From Neoasaia chiangmaiensis (GTDB lineage Bacteria; Pseudomonadota; Alphaproteobacteria; Acetobacterales; Acetobacteraceae), in assembly GCF_002005465.1 (NCBI RefSeq), contig NZ_CP014691.1, forward strand, positions 1,426,001 to 1,490,000: a DNA stretch of 64,000 nt, written 5' to 3'. The notes below the pieces were generated by a model. The model was not told the DNA's origin. It did not search any database and saw only the letters and a program-made list of their open reading frames with translations. Shown in pieces: positions 44,697-54,655 of the stretch (positions are counted from its first letter, which is position 1; the number at the start of each line of letters is the position of its first letter). The position numbers and the translations under genes are program-made.

Positions 44697-45598
44697 TTGA
44701 TATCCAATCTCTAACAAGATTAATTTCTTCTTGATTAGGATTAATTTCATCTTTTGAATCAACGAATATTTTCATACGAACTATATTTTTAATCATTATT
44801 ATGAACCGGAAAATTTATACGTGCCTGTTTTATAATGATTTATTTTTCTAAATTAATCAGATATTCACTATTTTTTATTTGGAGTTAACTATGTAATAAC
44901 GTTTTTTAACGATACAAACCGATTCGAATTTTCTGATTCCAAACTTATAGCGGAGAAATAGTTCGAGATTTCGTGAGGTATGCCTATCAAGGAAAAGATG
45001 AAAACGCGGATCAAATCAATTTCGATTCGTTCAAGACGCCCAAAGAGTTTTCGGATGGCTTTGAGTACATTCCAGCAGAACACTCCGACTGCGGTCGGCC
45101 AACGTGCTAAAACGCACCGTTGCTTCGGTATCGAGTGTCTCGCAATGGGCCTAGCGCGGTTAACGCGACCGGCCACAGCGGTGCCATTGTATCAAGGTGG
45201 GAGCGATGAGACATTTCGTCCAAATGCCAGACCAATTCCGAGGTTTATCTTTAGGCTATCGATCAGCCCCTCAAGAATCGTCCCGTTGTCGAACGGCCGA
45301 GAGTCCCACCCATTGAGACTATCGGGTTTATGCAAGCGTACCGAAGCCCACGGCATGAAACGTCTATCCGGGCGGGGCGGTGACGTCTTTGACGACACCT
45401 CATATCTCCGGGCTAAACCCATTCAGCCACCACGCCGAAGCAGCCCATCACTGAGATGCGCTCCGGATGACGAGCACGCGTTAAATCGTGCGATCAGGTA
45501 GCAGATTGCAGTGGAATTCCCATCAAGGGCTTGAACGGCCTGTGCTCAATTGAACAGCCGTACCATTTTATCACTTAACGATAAGTGATTGAAAAGTC
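44697..45598. other. AT-rich intergenic region beside tRNA-Pro
   Basis: About 900 bases with very AT-rich sequence from 44763 to 44960. Short frames exist on both strands from 44889 to 45500 but I see no family motif. An 8 bp hairpin (ATCACTTA-ACGA-TAAGTGAT, 45570-45589) lies just beyond the tRNA 3' end. The region looks like mobile-DNA scrap. Confidence 0.5.
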
Positions 45599-45675
45599 TG
45601 GTCGGAGTGAGAGGATTCGAACCTCCGGCCCCTGCGTCCCGAACACAGTGCTCTACCAGGCTGAGCTACACTCCG
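45599..45675 (-). tRNA. tRNA-Pro(CGG)
   Basis: 77 bases with CCA encoded. Acceptor CGGAGTG/CACTCCG; D-arm TAGCTCAGCCTGGTAGAGCA; anticodon stem CTGTG/CGCAG with loop TTCGGGA, anticodon CGG; T-loop GGTTCGAATCC. Read directly. Confidence 0.95.
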
Positions 45676-45731
45676 AACCGACGGATGGGGCTATAGCCGC
45701 CCCGGGCAGGGTCCGCAAGAGCCTGAGACGA

Positions 45732-46313
45732 TTAAAATCGTGCCGTCTCGATATTAGGCTCCGACGGCGGCAGATGCTTCAGGCGCGACAGGGCGGTCGG
45801 CACATCCGGCACCACGTCATAAAGCTCCCGCGCGCTGGGACTGGCGAAACCCTGCTCGATGGCCGCATCCAGCGCGCCGACGACATGCCGCGCCCAGCCA
45901 CCCACATCGACGATCAGGATCGGCTTGTCATGCAGTGAGAGCTGCCGCCACGTCAGGATCTCCATCAACTCGTCGAACGTGCCCAGCCCCCCCGGGAGGA
46001 TCAGGAACGCCTCCGCCCGCGCGAACATCAGTGCTTTACGCTCGTGCATCGATGTCGTGACGACCAGATCCGTGACGCCATGATGCATGACCTCCCGCGT
46101 ATGTAGAAAATCGGGAATGACCCCGCTTACCGCACCGCCGGCCGCCAGTGCCGCGCCCGCGACTTCGCCCATCAGCCCCACGGCGCCGCCGCCATAGATC
46201 AGGCGAATGCCCGCACGCGCCAGCCCGGCACCCATGTCACGCGCGGCCTGCGCATAGAACGGTGCGTTACCGTGGCGCGAACCGCAGAAAACGGCGGCAG
46301 CGGCGATGGTCAT
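45732..46313 (-). CDS. LOG family protein (nucleoside monophosphate phosphoribohydrolase)
   Basis: 193 residues of the LONELY GUY family. Rossmann-type start (AAVFCGSRHG), GGGAVGLMGEVA near 42, SMHERKALM near 88 and the active-site PGGLGTFDELMEIL near 107-120. These enzymes release bases from nucleotide 5'-monophosphates; relatives make cytokinins. The PGGxGTxxE motif is complete. Confidence 0.9.
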   Translation of the reverse strand: MTIAAAAVFCGSRHGNAPFYAQAARDMGAGLARAGIRLIYGGGAVGLMGEVAGAALAAGGAVSGVIPDFLHTREVMHHGVTDLVVTTSMHERKALMFARAEAFLILPGGLGTFDELMEILTWRQLSLHDKPILIVDVGGWARHVVGALDAAIEQGFASPSARELYDVVPDVPTALSRLKHLPPSEPNIETARF

Positions 46314-46385
46314 CGGCTCTTTCTCCTCACAGGAACGGTGCTTCAGCCTGCCCGCCGCATCGACGGGTACGTCGGGCAGGAAAGA

Positions 46386-47591
46386 CTACCCCCGCTTGCG
46401 CGCGGACAATCGCAGCATCGCGCTTAGTCCGGCACCGATCAATGTCACGGCAGCGGAAAAAAGGAATAAAGCGGCATAGCCGGAGAAATGAATGATCATG
46501 CCAAGCAGCGGGCCGGAAATGCCGATCGCCAAGTCGAGGAAAACGGAAAAGGCGCCAAGCGCCGCACCGCGATTCTCCGGTCCCGCACGATCGACGGCCA
46601 GGACTCCCAGCGCGGGGAAGACAAGGGAGAAACCCGCGCCCACCACGGCAGCGCCCATCGTCGCCGCTTCCGGCGTGGGAAACAGGGCGAGGATCAGCAG
46701 CCCGAGACTTTCGACAATCAACGAAACGATCGCGACAGAAGCGCCACCCATGCGACCGATCTGCCGGGAGAAGACGAACCGCACCACGACGAAAACGATG
46801 CCGAACACGAACAGCGCCTGTGCCGCACCGTCCCAGCGATAGGCGGCGAAATACAAGGCCAGACAGGACGAGATCGCCCCGAAACCGACGGAGCCACAGG
46901 CCAGCGCGCTGCCATGTTGCAGAACACGACGGAAAACCGACAGAAACGGCATCGGTGGCGCGGGATTGGGAATGGGCGCGATCCCCTGATAACGCCGCGC
47001 AAGAAACCAGCCGGCCATCGGCATGACGGCGGAAAGAAGCCCGATAAGCGTAAGGCCGCCCCATAGCCCCGGCGCGTGTGACAACACCTCCCCGATCGTC
47101 GCCCCCAGCGCAATGCCGCCATAGGAACAGATCCCGTTCCATGAAATCGCCTGCGCCGTATGCATTGCGCCGACGCGGCGTATGTTCCAGACAATGACCG
47201 CCGTGGACGTCCAGCTTTCCGACCAGCCCAGCGCGATACGGCTTGCCATCATGACAAGCAGCGCAAGCACCGCGCTTGCCTGCAACAGGCTGGACGCAAA
47301 AAGAAGCAGGCCGGAGATGACGCAGATGAGCAGGCCACCAAGCACGACCGGCTTGGGACCGCCGGTATCGATCCGGTTGCCGGCAGATGCCCGCGATGCG
47401 AAAGTCGCAAAATATTGAAGCGAGACAGCAAAGCCGGCCAGCACGGTATTGAAGTGCAGCACGCGATGCACGACGACCGGTATGACGGCCATCGGCAAGC
47501 CGATATCGAGATAGACGATCAGATTGAAAACAACCACGGCGAGGATAAGCCGCGTCGGCGAAGCCGCCGTCGCATTCTGCGCCGCGCTCAT
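46386..47591 (-). CDS. MFS transporter
   Basis: 401 residues with twelve helices. Start MSAAQNATAASP chosen at 47591; 18 codons are open upstream. The first half has FNTVLAGFAVSLQYFATFASRASAGN, then RIALGWSESWTSTAV and ISWNGICSYGGIALGATIGEVL, resembling the YhhS/arabinose-exporter type of MFS. Substrate unknown. Confidence 0.8.
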   Translation of the reverse strand: MSAAQNATAASPTRLILAVVVFNLIVYLDIGLPMAVIPVVVHRVLHFNTVLAGFAVSLQYFATFASRASAGNRIDTGGPKPVVLGGLLICVISGLLLFASSLLQASAVLALLVMMASRIALGWSESWTSTAVIVWNIRRVGAMHTAQAISWNGICSYGGIALGATIGEVLSHAPGLWGGLTLIGLLSAVMPMAGWFLARRYQGIAPIPNPAPPMPFLSVFRRVLQHGSALACGSVGFGAISSCLALYFAAYRWDGAAQALFVFGIVFVVVRFVFSRQIGRMGGASVAIVSLIVESLGLLILALFPTPEAATMGAAVVGAGFSLVFPALGVLAVDRAGPENRGAALGAFSVFLDLAIGISGPLLGMIIHFSGYAALFLFSAAVTLIGAGLSAMLRLSARKRG

Positions 47592-47715
47592 ATAATCAAT
47601 GCTCCTCGAAGTCAGACATGGCGAGCATTCCCGCAATGCCACCACTTCCAGTGATAGAAAAATTGCGCCGCAGCGTCACGCCACGGCGCAGGCCTGCCGG
47701 GTCACGAATTAAGGA

Positions 47716-48186
47716 TCAGAGGCCGACGAGCGATTGCGCGCGGGAGATGACCATATTGCAAACACGCTGCTTGAGCGGGTCCGTCAGGGACGAGACCGAA
47801 ATCGGATTGCTCATGCCCGTCATCAACTGCCCCTGAGAGCCCGACTGGAAATCCGGCGTCCCAGCGACACCCGGTTGCGTCTGCAACTTGCCGAGTGCCG
47901 ACGTGGCTGTCGGAGTCGTCGTCGCAAGGTTATTGCTCAGGCAATAGTTCAGCACGCCAGCGACATTGCCTGCGCTGGTCTGGTTCAGGCTCCCGACACC
48001 CATATTGCCGATCATGCCACCCAGCGCATTCTGCGCCGAACTTTGCGCCGCGGATGTCATGGCCGCCTGCGTCAGGGGACTGGACATCGTTCCCGCGCCA
48101 TTGGACGCGCAGCCCGCCAATGTGACGGCAACGGCGATCGCCGCGCCCGCGAGCATGCTGGACATGGGCAGCGTAGAGCGAAACAT
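47716..48186 (-). CDS. DUF2501 family lipoprotein
   Basis: 156 residues. Lipobox LAGCAS (Cys about 26). The body has QNALGGMIGNMGVGSLNQTSAGNVAGVLNYCLSNNL and ends KQRVCNMVISRAQSLVGL, the DUF2501/YjjA pattern. A GAGGAA ribosome-binding site supports the start at 48186. Function unknown. Confidence 0.75.
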   Translation of the reverse strand: MFRSTLPMSSMLAGAAIAVAVTLAGCASNGAGTMSSPLTQAAMTSAAQSSAQNALGGMIGNMGVGSLNQTSAGNVAGVLNYCLSNNLATTTPTATSALGKLQTQPGVAGTPDFQSGSQGQLMTGMSNPISVSSLTDPLKQRVCNMVISRAQSLVGL

Positions 48187-48272
48187 CAAAAATTCCTCGC
48201 GATATGAAGCCTGTATCCGACCAACGCGAGATGCTGGAAAAAGTCGTCGAAAAAAGCCCAAAAAAATTCGTG

Positions 48273-49385
48273 TTATCTCGGGACGGTTGAGGCCGTCTCG
48301 TCGAACAACCCCTTCTGCCCCTCATCGGCTTCGCACGCCGCCAGGGCCGACAATGTCAGGCCCAGCAAACGCACCCCGCGTTCCACCGGAAAGATGGGCT
48401 GCATGGCCAGCAGCCCCTGTTCCAGCAGGTTGCGCTCGTTCGCCACAAGCCTGATCTGCGAGCGCGACCGGGTGATCTGGCGGAAGTCGGCGTATTTGAC
48501 TTTCAACGTCACGGTCCGACCGCTGACGCCGCGCTTGTCGCAGGCGTCCCACAACTTGGCGGCAATCCGGGCCAACGCCGCCGCCGCTTCCGCCGGATCA
48601 TGTACATCCTGCAAAAACGTCGTTTCGGTGCCGATCGACTTCCGGACGCGCGTCGCCTCGACCGGGCGTTCGTCGATCCCGCGGGCGATACCGTAATAGA
48701 ACGCCGCCGCCTTGCCGAAATGTCCACGAAGATCCTCGATGCGCCAGGCGCGCAAATCCATGCCGGTGCGAATGCCCAGCCGGTGCATCCTCGCCGCCGT
48801 CGACGGGCCGATGCCGTGAAAGCGCTCGACGGCGAGGGAGGCCGCGAAATCGGGCCCCATCCGCGGCGTAATGACGAACAGCCCGTCCGGCTTGTTCTGA
48901 TCCGACGCCAGCTTGGCCAGAAAGCGATTGTACGACACGCCCGCCGAGGCCGTCAGTCCCGTCTCGCGGCGGATATCAGCGCGGATACGCTCGGCAATGG
49001 CCGTCGCCGAGCCATATGTCGCCACGGCGTGCGTGACATCCAGATAGGCCTCATCCAGCGACAACGGCTGAATGATCGCCGTATAGCGCCCGAATATCTC
49101 ATGAATCTGTGCCGAAACCGCACGATAGACCTCGAAGCGCGGCGGCACGAAAATCAGCGACGGGCAGCGTCGCGTCGCAGTTCCCGACGGCATGGCCGAA
49201 CGCACGCCGAAGCGGCGAGCCTCATAGCTGGCAGCCGCCACGACGCCCCGCGCCGCGCCGCGCCCGACGGCCAGCGGCTTCCCCCTCAGGCTCGGGTCGT
49301 CGCGCTGCTCCACGGAGGCGTAAAACGCGTCCATGTCGATATGCAGTATGCGACGGATCGTCCGCTCGTTCGGATCGGCGCTCAT
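48273..49385 (-). CDS. dinB: DNA polymerase IV
   Basis: 370 residues, a Y-family lesion-bypass polymerase. Metal-site DMDAFYASVEQRD near 17, PLSLDEAYLDVT near 107, the helix-hairpin-helix HGIGPSTAARMHRLGI near 190 and a little-finger domain follow. Likely SOS-regulated: an imperfect LexA-like box lies 25 bases upstream. The C-terminus (CEADEGQKGLFDE) shows a beta-clamp-type QKGLFD peptide. Confidence 0.95.
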   Translation of the reverse strand: MSADPNERTIRRILHIDMDAFYASVEQRDDPSLRGKPLAVGRGAARGVVAAASYEARRFGVRSAMPSGTATRRCPSLIFVPPRFEVYRAVSAQIHEIFGRYTAIIQPLSLDEAYLDVTHAVATYGSATAIAERIRADIRRETGLTASAGVSYNRFLAKLASDQNKPDGLFVITPRMGPDFAASLAVERFHGIGPSTAARMHRLGIRTGMDLRAWRIEDLRGHFGKAAAFYYGIARGIDERPVEATRVRKSIGTETTFLQDVHDPAEAAAALARIAAKLWDACDKRGVSGRTVTLKVKYADFRQITRSRSQIRLVANERNLLEQGLLAMQPIFPVERGVRLLGLTLSALAACEADEGQKGLFDETASTVPR

Positions 49386-49409
49386 GCTGGCATTCTGCCT
49401 GCATCACAG

Positions 49410-49424
49410 GAACAAAACAAGATC
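49410..49424. promoter_or_regulatory. Imperfect LexA-type box before dinB
   Basis: GAAC-N7-GATC differs from the alphaproteobacterial LexA consensus GAAC-N7-GAAC in one base and lies 25 bases upstream of the dinB start. Confidence 0.35.
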
Positions 49425-49520
49425 GATTGCCGCCAAGTCCTTGTTCTGCCTACACACGGGAATATGACATGGAAGTAATCTGTAGTTATGCTTTAAGAAA
49501 TGTAAGGGATAGCGGCATTT

Positions 49521-49532
49521 CGATTCGAATCG
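49521..49532. promoter_or_regulatory. Palindrome CGATTCGAATCG upstream of the sugar ABC operon
   Basis: A perfect 12-base palindrome 42 bases before the ATPase start. It could be an operator, but no regulator gene is adjacent. Confidence 0.3.
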
Positions 49533-49573
49533 CCGCCATAAGGCCCCGGCCTAGGTAGTGAAGACGATCAGCA

Positions 49574-51133
49574 ATGAGTTTTGAGTCTCCGACGTCGCCT
49601 GAACGCCCGGATGCGCCGATTCTGGAAATGATCCGCATTTCCAAGACTTTCCCCGGCGTCAAGGCATTGCAGAACGTCTCCCTGTCAGCCTACGGCGGCG
49701 AGGTTCTCGCCCTCATGGGCGAAAACGGCGCTGGCAAGTCGACGCTGATGAAAATCCTCTCCGGCGCCTATGTGGCCGATGCCGGCGGAGAAATCCGGAT
49801 CGATGGCAAGCCCGCCCGCATGGGCAGCCCCGCTGCCGCGCGCGATGCGGGAATCGCCATCATCTATCAGGAGCTGGCCCTGGCGCCGAACCTGACAGTG
49901 GCGGAGAACATCCATCTCGGCGCGGAACTGCGGCGCGGCGGCATGATCGATCGAGCCGCGATGAGCGAGGCCTGCCGCCCCCTGCTGGAGCGCCTCGGCA
50001 CACCCTTCAGGCCCGAAACGCTGGTCGGCACCCTTTCGGTCGCGGAACAGCAGCTTGTCGAGATTGCCCGCGCCCTGCACCGCCAGGCCCGCATCCTCGT
50101 GCTGGACGAACCGACAACCGCCCTTTCGGCCCGCGAAACGGAACGGCTTTTCGCCCTCATCCGCCAACTGCGTTCGGACGGCATCGCCCTCATCTACATC
50201 AGCCATCGCATGGCCGAAATCGATGAACTGGCCGATCGCGTCGCGGTGCTGCGCGACGGCACCTATGTCGGCACGCTCGAAAAGCAGGAGATCAGTTCCG
50301 CCGCGATCGTCCGCATGATGGTCGGGCGTGACCTGTCGGGCTTCTATGTCAAGAACCGTTACGAAAAACCGGTCTTCGGCGAGACTGTTCTGGAAGTCGA
50401 CGGCCTGACCGACGGCGCCCGCGTCAAGCCGGCCAGCTTCACGCTGCATCGTGGCGAGGTCCTCGGTATCGCCGGCCTCGTCGGCGCGGGCCGCACGGAA
50501 CTGGCACGCCTGATCTACGGGGCAGACCCGCACCTCAACGGCCGCATCACGCTCGACGGCAAGCCGCTGGACATCAAGTCCCCGCGGGAAGCGCTGGACG
50601 CGGGCATCGCCTATCTGACCGAGGACCGCAAGGCACTCGGCCTGTTCCTGGACATGTCCTGCGCCAGCAATCTCAATCTTGGCGTCATCGGTCGGGACGC
50701 GCATGGCGGCGTGCTGGATCGCGCCCGGGGCAAAAGCCGCGCCAGCGGCGCCTTTTCCTCGCTGAAGGTGCGCGCCGCCAACACGCTGGTTTCCGTCGGC
50801 GGCCTGTCCGGCGGCAACCAGCAGAAGGTTCTGCTCGGTCGCCTGCTGGAAACCGGACCGAAAGTGCTGATTCTCGACGAGCCCACGCGTGGCGTCGATA
50901 TCGGCGCGAAATCCGAAATCTACCGCATCATCGGCGACCTGGCCGCCAAGGGCCTCGGCATCATCGTCATCTCCAGCGAAATGCCGGAAATCGTCGGCGT
51001 GTGCGACCGCGTTCTGGTCATGCGCGAAGGCGTCATCACCGGTGAAGTCGGCGGCCCGGACGCCCCCGAAATCACCCAGGAGGCCATCATGGCCTATGCC
51101 GCGGGCATCAGCACCCAAACCATCGCGGCCTAA
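49574..51133 (+). CDS. Ribose-type sugar ABC transporter ATPase
   Basis: 519 residues with two ATPase halves (RbsA/XylG/AraG type). First half: Walker A GENGAGKS near 54, [15 protein letters not shown] near 156, Walker [14 protein letters not shown] near 174. Second half: degenerate Walker [17 protein letters not shown] near 302, complete signature [16 protein letters not shown] near 412 and Walker [16 protein letters not shown] near 433. It drives import of a pentose or polyol-like sugar. The permease starts 13 bases later. Confidence 0.9.
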   Translation: MSFESPTSPERPDAPILEMIRISKTFPGVKALQNVSLSAYGGEVLALMGENGAGKSTLMKILSGAYVADAGGEIRIDGKPARMGSPAAARDAGIAIIYQELALAPNLTVAENIHLGAELRRGGMIDRAAMSEACRPLLERLGTPFRPETLVGTLSVAEQQLVEIARALHRQARILVLDEPTTALSARETERLFALIRQLRSDGIALIYISHRMAEIDELADRVAVLRDGTYVGTLEKQEISSAAIVRMMVGRDLSGFYVKNRYEKPVFGETVLEVDGLTDGARVKPASFTLHRGEVLGIAGLVGAGRTELARLIYGADPHLNGRITLDGKPLDIKSPREALDAGIAYLTEDRKALGLFLDMSCASNLNLGVIGRDAHGGVLDRARGKSRASGAFSSLKVRAANTLVSVGGLSGGNQQKVLLGRLLETGPKVLILDEPTRGVDIGAKSEIYRIIGDLAAKGLGIIVISSEMPEIVGVCDRVLVMREGVITGEVGGPDAPEITQEAIMAYAAGISTQTIAA

Positions 51134-51146
51134 GGAGCAATCCGTC

Positions 51147-52169
51147 ATGTCCAATACCCTCAACCCGACGGTTCCTCCCACGGAATCCGCATCCTCGATC
51201 CGCCATTCCGAACGCTTGCGCAGCGCCTTGCAGGCCGCCGGAATGCTGCCGGTGCTCATCCTGCTGGCAATCGGCTTCCATGTGTTCGGCGGCCATCGCT
51301 TCCTGAGCGGCCAGAACATCTCCATCGTCGCGCAACAGGCCTCGATCAACGTCGTGCTGTCAGCGGGCATGACTTTCGTCATCCTGACCGGCGGCATCGA
51401 CCTGTCCGTCGGGTCGACACTGGCCTTCTCCGCCATGTGCGGCCTCATGGTCTCGCTGCTGCCCGGCCTGGGCTGGCTCGCCATCCCGACCTGCCTCGGC
51501 GCGGGCCTTCTGGTCGGCCTGTTCAACGGCGGACTCATCTCGGGCCTCAAGATCCCGCCTTTCATCGTCACCCTCGGCACCCTGACCGCCGTGCGCGGCC
51601 TGGCACGCCTGATGGGCGAGGACCGCACGATCTTCAATCCGTCCCTGTCCTTCGCGTGGATCGGCAATGACGGCATTCCGCTGTCGTCCACGCTGGTCAT
51701 CCCCTGGCTCGCCGTCATCGCCCTCGCCGTCATCGTCGCCAGCTGGTTCATCCTGCGGCGCACCGTGCTGGGCGTGCATATCTATGCCATCGGCGGCAAT
51801 CCCGCCGCGGCACGCCTCGCCGGCATCCGGGTCGGCGCGGTGCTGATGTTCGTCTATGCGCTCTCCGGCCTGCTGGCAGGCCTGGGCGGCGTCATGTCCT
51901 CCGCACGGCTCTATGCCGCCAACGGTCTGCAACTCGGCCAGTCCTACGAACTGGATGCGATCGCAGCCGTCATCCTGGGCGGCACATCGTTCGTCGGCGG
52001 CGTCGGCTCCATCTGGGGCACGCTGGTCGGCGGGCTGATGATCGCCGTGCTCTCCAACGGTCTGATCCTCATCGGCGTCTCCGACATCTGGCAGTTCATC
52101 ATCAAGGGACTGGTCATCATCATCGCCGTCGCCCTGGATCGTTTCCGTCAACCCGCCGCGCGCACCTGA
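51147..52169 (+). CDS. Ribose-type sugar ABC transporter permease
   Basis: 340 residues, about nine to ten helices. INVVLSAGMTFVILTGGIDLSVGSTLAF near 65-92 and GGNPAAARLAGIRVGAVLMFVYALSG near 213 are the RbsC-family motifs, with DAIAAVILGGTSFVGGVGSIWGTL near 270. The ATG at 51147 follows an AAGGAGC ribosome-binding site. A hairpin spans its stop codon. Confidence 0.9.
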   Translation: MSNTLNPTVPPTESASSIRHSERLRSALQAAGMLPVLILLAIGFHVFGGHRFLSGQNISIVAQQASINVVLSAGMTFVILTGGIDLSVGSTLAFSAMCGLMVSLLPGLGWLAIPTCLGAGLLVGLFNGGLISGLKIPPFIVTLGTLTAVRGLARLMGEDRTIFNPSLSFAWIGNDGIPLSSTLVIPWLAVIALAVIVASWFILRRTVLGVHIYAIGGNPAAARLAGIRVGAVLMFVYALSGLLAGLGGVMSSARLYAANGLQLGQSYELDAIAAVILGGTSFVGGVGSIWGTLVGGLMIAVLSNGLILIGVSDIWQFIIKGLVIIIAVALDRFRQPAART

Positions 52170-52177
52170 CGCGCGGC
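52155..52177 (+). other. Intercistronic hairpin at the permease stop
   Basis: GCCGCGCG/CGCGCGGC 8 bp GC stem with CACCTGA loop that holds the permease stop codon. It sits between the permease and the binding-protein gene, a place where such stems raise the level of the downstream or upstream segment of mRNA. Confidence 0.55.
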
Positions 52178-52225
52178 CCCTTCCACCTCCAGCGTGCTGC
52201 TTTCCTCATTTCGGATCCAATCACC

Positions 52226-53161
52226 ATGACGCTTAAATCCGCTCTTCTCGCCGGTCTCGCGGTTCTCTCCCTGGGCACCGCAACGGCGCAGGCCAAGCCG
52301 ATCACCGGCATCGGCATTTCACTCGGCACGTTGGGCAATCCTTATTTCGTGGCACTCGCCAAGGGCGCCGCGGCCGAAGCGAAAAAGATCGCACCGAATG
52401 CCCGTGTCACGTCCGTCTCGGCAGACTATGACCTGAACAAGCAGTTCTCCCAGATCGACAATTTCATCGCCTCCGGCGACAACCTCATCCTGCTCAACGC
52501 CGTCGATCCGCAAGCCATCCTGCCCGCCATCAAGCGCGCCCAGAAAGCCGGCGCGATGGTCGTCGTCGTGGACGTCGGCGCGGCGGGCGCGAACGCCACC
52601 GTGCAGACGGACAATGTGGAAGCCGGTCGCATGTCCTGCGAATTCCTGGCCAAGCAACTCAACGGCAAGGGCAACGTCGCCATCGAGAACGGCCCGCAGG
52701 TTTCCGCCGTCACGGATCGCGTCAAGGGATGCAAGGCCGAACTGGCCAAGAACCCGAACATCAAGATCGTCAGCGACGACCAGAACGGCCAGGGCTCGCG
52801 CGACATGGGCTTCCAGGTCATGCAGGGCTACCTCGTGCGCTTCCCGGACCTTAACGGCGTCTTCACCATCAACGATCCCCAGGCCATCGGGAGCGATCTC
52901 GCGGCCAAGCAGTCGCATCGACAGGGCCTCGTCATCACCTCCGTCGACGGCGCGCCCGATATCGTCAGCGCCCTGAAGGACAAGACATCCGCCATCGTCG
53001 CCTCCTCCAGTCAGGATCCGTACCAGATGGGCATCAACGCCGTGGATGCCGGACAGGCGCTCCTCGACGGCAAGCTGAAGGACGGCAACGTCCAGTTCAT
53101 GACGCCCAAGCTCATCACGCGCAGCAACGTCGACAGCTATCAGGGCTGGACCAACCACTAA
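52226..53161 (+). CDS. Sugar ABC transporter substrate-binding protein
   Basis: 311 residues. Signal peptide ends ATAQAK (residue 24). Type I periplasmic-binding fold: GIGISLGTLGNPYFVALAKGAAAEAKK near 28-54, then LILLNAVDPQAILPAIKRAQKAG near 90-112 and VFTINDPQAIGSDLAAKQ near 212. RbsB-like, but the exact sugar cannot be assigned. Third gene of the importer, after the ATPase and permease. Confidence 0.9.
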   Translation: MTLKSALLAGLAVLSLGTATAQAKPITGIGISLGTLGNPYFVALAKGAAAEAKKIAPNARVTSVSADYDLNKQFSQIDNFIASGDNLILLNAVDPQAILPAIKRAQKAGAMVVVVDVGAAGANATVQTDNVEAGRMSCEFLAKQLNGKGNVAIENGPQVSAVTDRVKGCKAELAKNPNIKIVSDDQNGQGSRDMGFQVMQGYLVRFPDLNGVFTINDPQAIGSDLAAKQSHRQGLVITSVDGAPDIVSALKDKTSAIVASSSQDPYQMGINAVDAGQALLDGKLKDGNVQFMTPKLITRSNVDSYQGWTNH

Positions 53162-53176
53162 CCCTTTCCATGAGAA

Positions 53177-53201
53177 GGCGGGACGTCCGAAACGTCCCGC
53201 C
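53177..53201 (+). terminator. Terminator of the sugar ABC operon
   Basis: GGCGGGACGT/ACGTCCCGCC 10 bp stem with a CCGAA loop, 15 bases after the binding-protein stop. T-run weak. Confidence 0.6.
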
Positions 53202-53278
53202 GCATCGGTTCCTTGCCGCGTGCCGATGAGTTTGTGCTATCGGGGAGCCCTGAATTCCGTCACAGGCGCTCTCCACGC

Positions 53279-54637
53279 ATGATCAGTCTTTTCGACCTTT
53301 TCAAAATCGGCATCGGCCCCTCGTCGTCCCATACTGTCGGCCCCATGCGCGCCGCCAGACGTTTTGCCGCCCACATCGGCAATCCCGGCGAAATCCATCG
53401 CATCCGCGTCACGCTCTACGGCTCCCTTGCCTGGACCGCCCAGGGACATGCGACGGACAAGGCCGTCATCCTCGGCCTTGCCGGGGAGACGCCGGAAGGT
53501 ATCGATCCCGACGACGCCGATAACATCGTCCATTCCATCACATCGCATCGCCAACTGACGATCGACGGGCAGACAGTCGCGTTCGACCCCGCCACCGACA
53601 TCGTCCTCGATCGCGAAACCAGACCGCCCGTCCACCCGAACACGCTCCAGTTCGAGGCGCTGGGAAACGACGGCAGCGTCATCGCGAAAGCGCGTTTCTG
53701 CTCGGTCGGCGGCGGCTTTATCGTTCCGGAAGAGGTGACGGAAACCACCACCTATACCCAGCCCGACATGCCGCACGACTTCACCTCCGGCCAGGAACTG
53801 CTCGACCGCACCCGCGAAAGCAAGCTGAGCATCGCCGGCGTGGTCATGGCCAACGAAAGCGCCCTGCGCCCCCGCGCAGAGATCGACGCCTATCTCGACC
53901 GCATTATCGATACCATGATGGCCTGCATCGAGCGCGGCCTTACCCAGCGCGGCACCCTCCCCGGCCGTCTCCATGTCCGGCGTCGCGCCGCCGCGCTTCA
54001 TGAACGTCTGCAGGAAAGCGCTTTACGCAATCAGCGCCCGGCCCATGAAGTCATGGACTGGGTCAGTCTGTTCGCCATCGCCGTCAACGAGGAAAACGCC
54101 TCCGGTGGCCGGGTCATCACCGCCCCCACCAATGGCGCGGCCGGCGTCATTCCCGCCGTCCTGCGCTATTACCGCGACTTCTGTCCGGAGGCGTCCCGTC
54201 AGGGCATGCGCGACTTCCTACTGACGGCCGCCGCCATCGGCGGACTGTTCAAGCTCAATGCCTCGATCTCCGGTGCGGAAGTCGGCTGTCAGGGGGAAGT
54301 CGGCGTTGCGTCGTCCATGGCCGCCGCCGGACTGGCCGCCGCGCTCGGCGCCAATCCGCTCCAGATCGAAAATGCCGCCGAAATCGGCATGGAACACCAT
54401 CTGGGCATGACCTGCGATCCCGTTGCCGGACTGGTGCAGATCCCATGCATCGAGCGTAACGCCTTCGGCGCGGTCAAGGCCATCAATGCCGCCTCGCTCG
54501 CCATGCACGGCGACGGCGCCCATCACGTTTCCCTGGATCAGGTCATCCGCACCATGGCCGAAACCGGTCGGGACATGAGCCACCGATACAAGGAGACCTC
54601 GCTCGGCGGCCTCGCCGTCAACTTCCCCGAGTGCTGA
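53279..54637 (+). CDS. sdaA: L-serine dehydratase (single chain, Fe-S type)
   Basis: 452 residues from the ATG at 53279. It converts L-serine to pyruvate and ammonia. The N-terminal domain begins [26 protein letters not shown]. The C-terminal catalytic domain carries three cysteines of the 4Fe-4S cluster: [16 protein letters not shown] near 340, [15 protein letters not shown] near 380-394. Alpha and beta domains are fused as in SdaA. The 22-codon open stretch before the ATG is not included. Confidence 0.95.
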   Translation: MISLFDLFKIGIGPSSSHTVGPMRAARRFAAHIGNPGEIHRIRVTLYGSLAWTAQGHATDKAVILGLAGETPEGIDPDDADNIVHSITSHRQLTIDGQTVAFDPATDIVLDRETRPPVHPNTLQFEALGNDGSVIAKARFCSVGGGFIVPEEVTETTTYTQPDMPHDFTSGQELLDRTRESKLSIAGVVMANESALRPRAEIDAYLDRIIDTMMACIERGLTQRGTLPGRLHVRRRAAALHERLQESALRNQRPAHEVMDWVSLFAIAVNEENASGGRVITAPTNGAAGVIPAVLRYYRDFCPEASRQGMRDFLLTAAAIGGLFKLNASISGAEVGCQGEVGVASSMAAAGLAAALGANPLQIENAAEIGMEHHLGMTCDPVAGLVQIPCIERNAFGAVKAINAASLAMHGDGAHHVSLDQVIRTMAETGRDMSHRYKETSLGGLAVNFPEC

Positions 54638-54655
54638 ACCGAATACCGGGAACCG

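Noticed and set aside
44889-45501. Transposase remnants beside tRNA-Pro
   Set aside because: Short frames exist on both strands, but none matches a transposase motif I can name.
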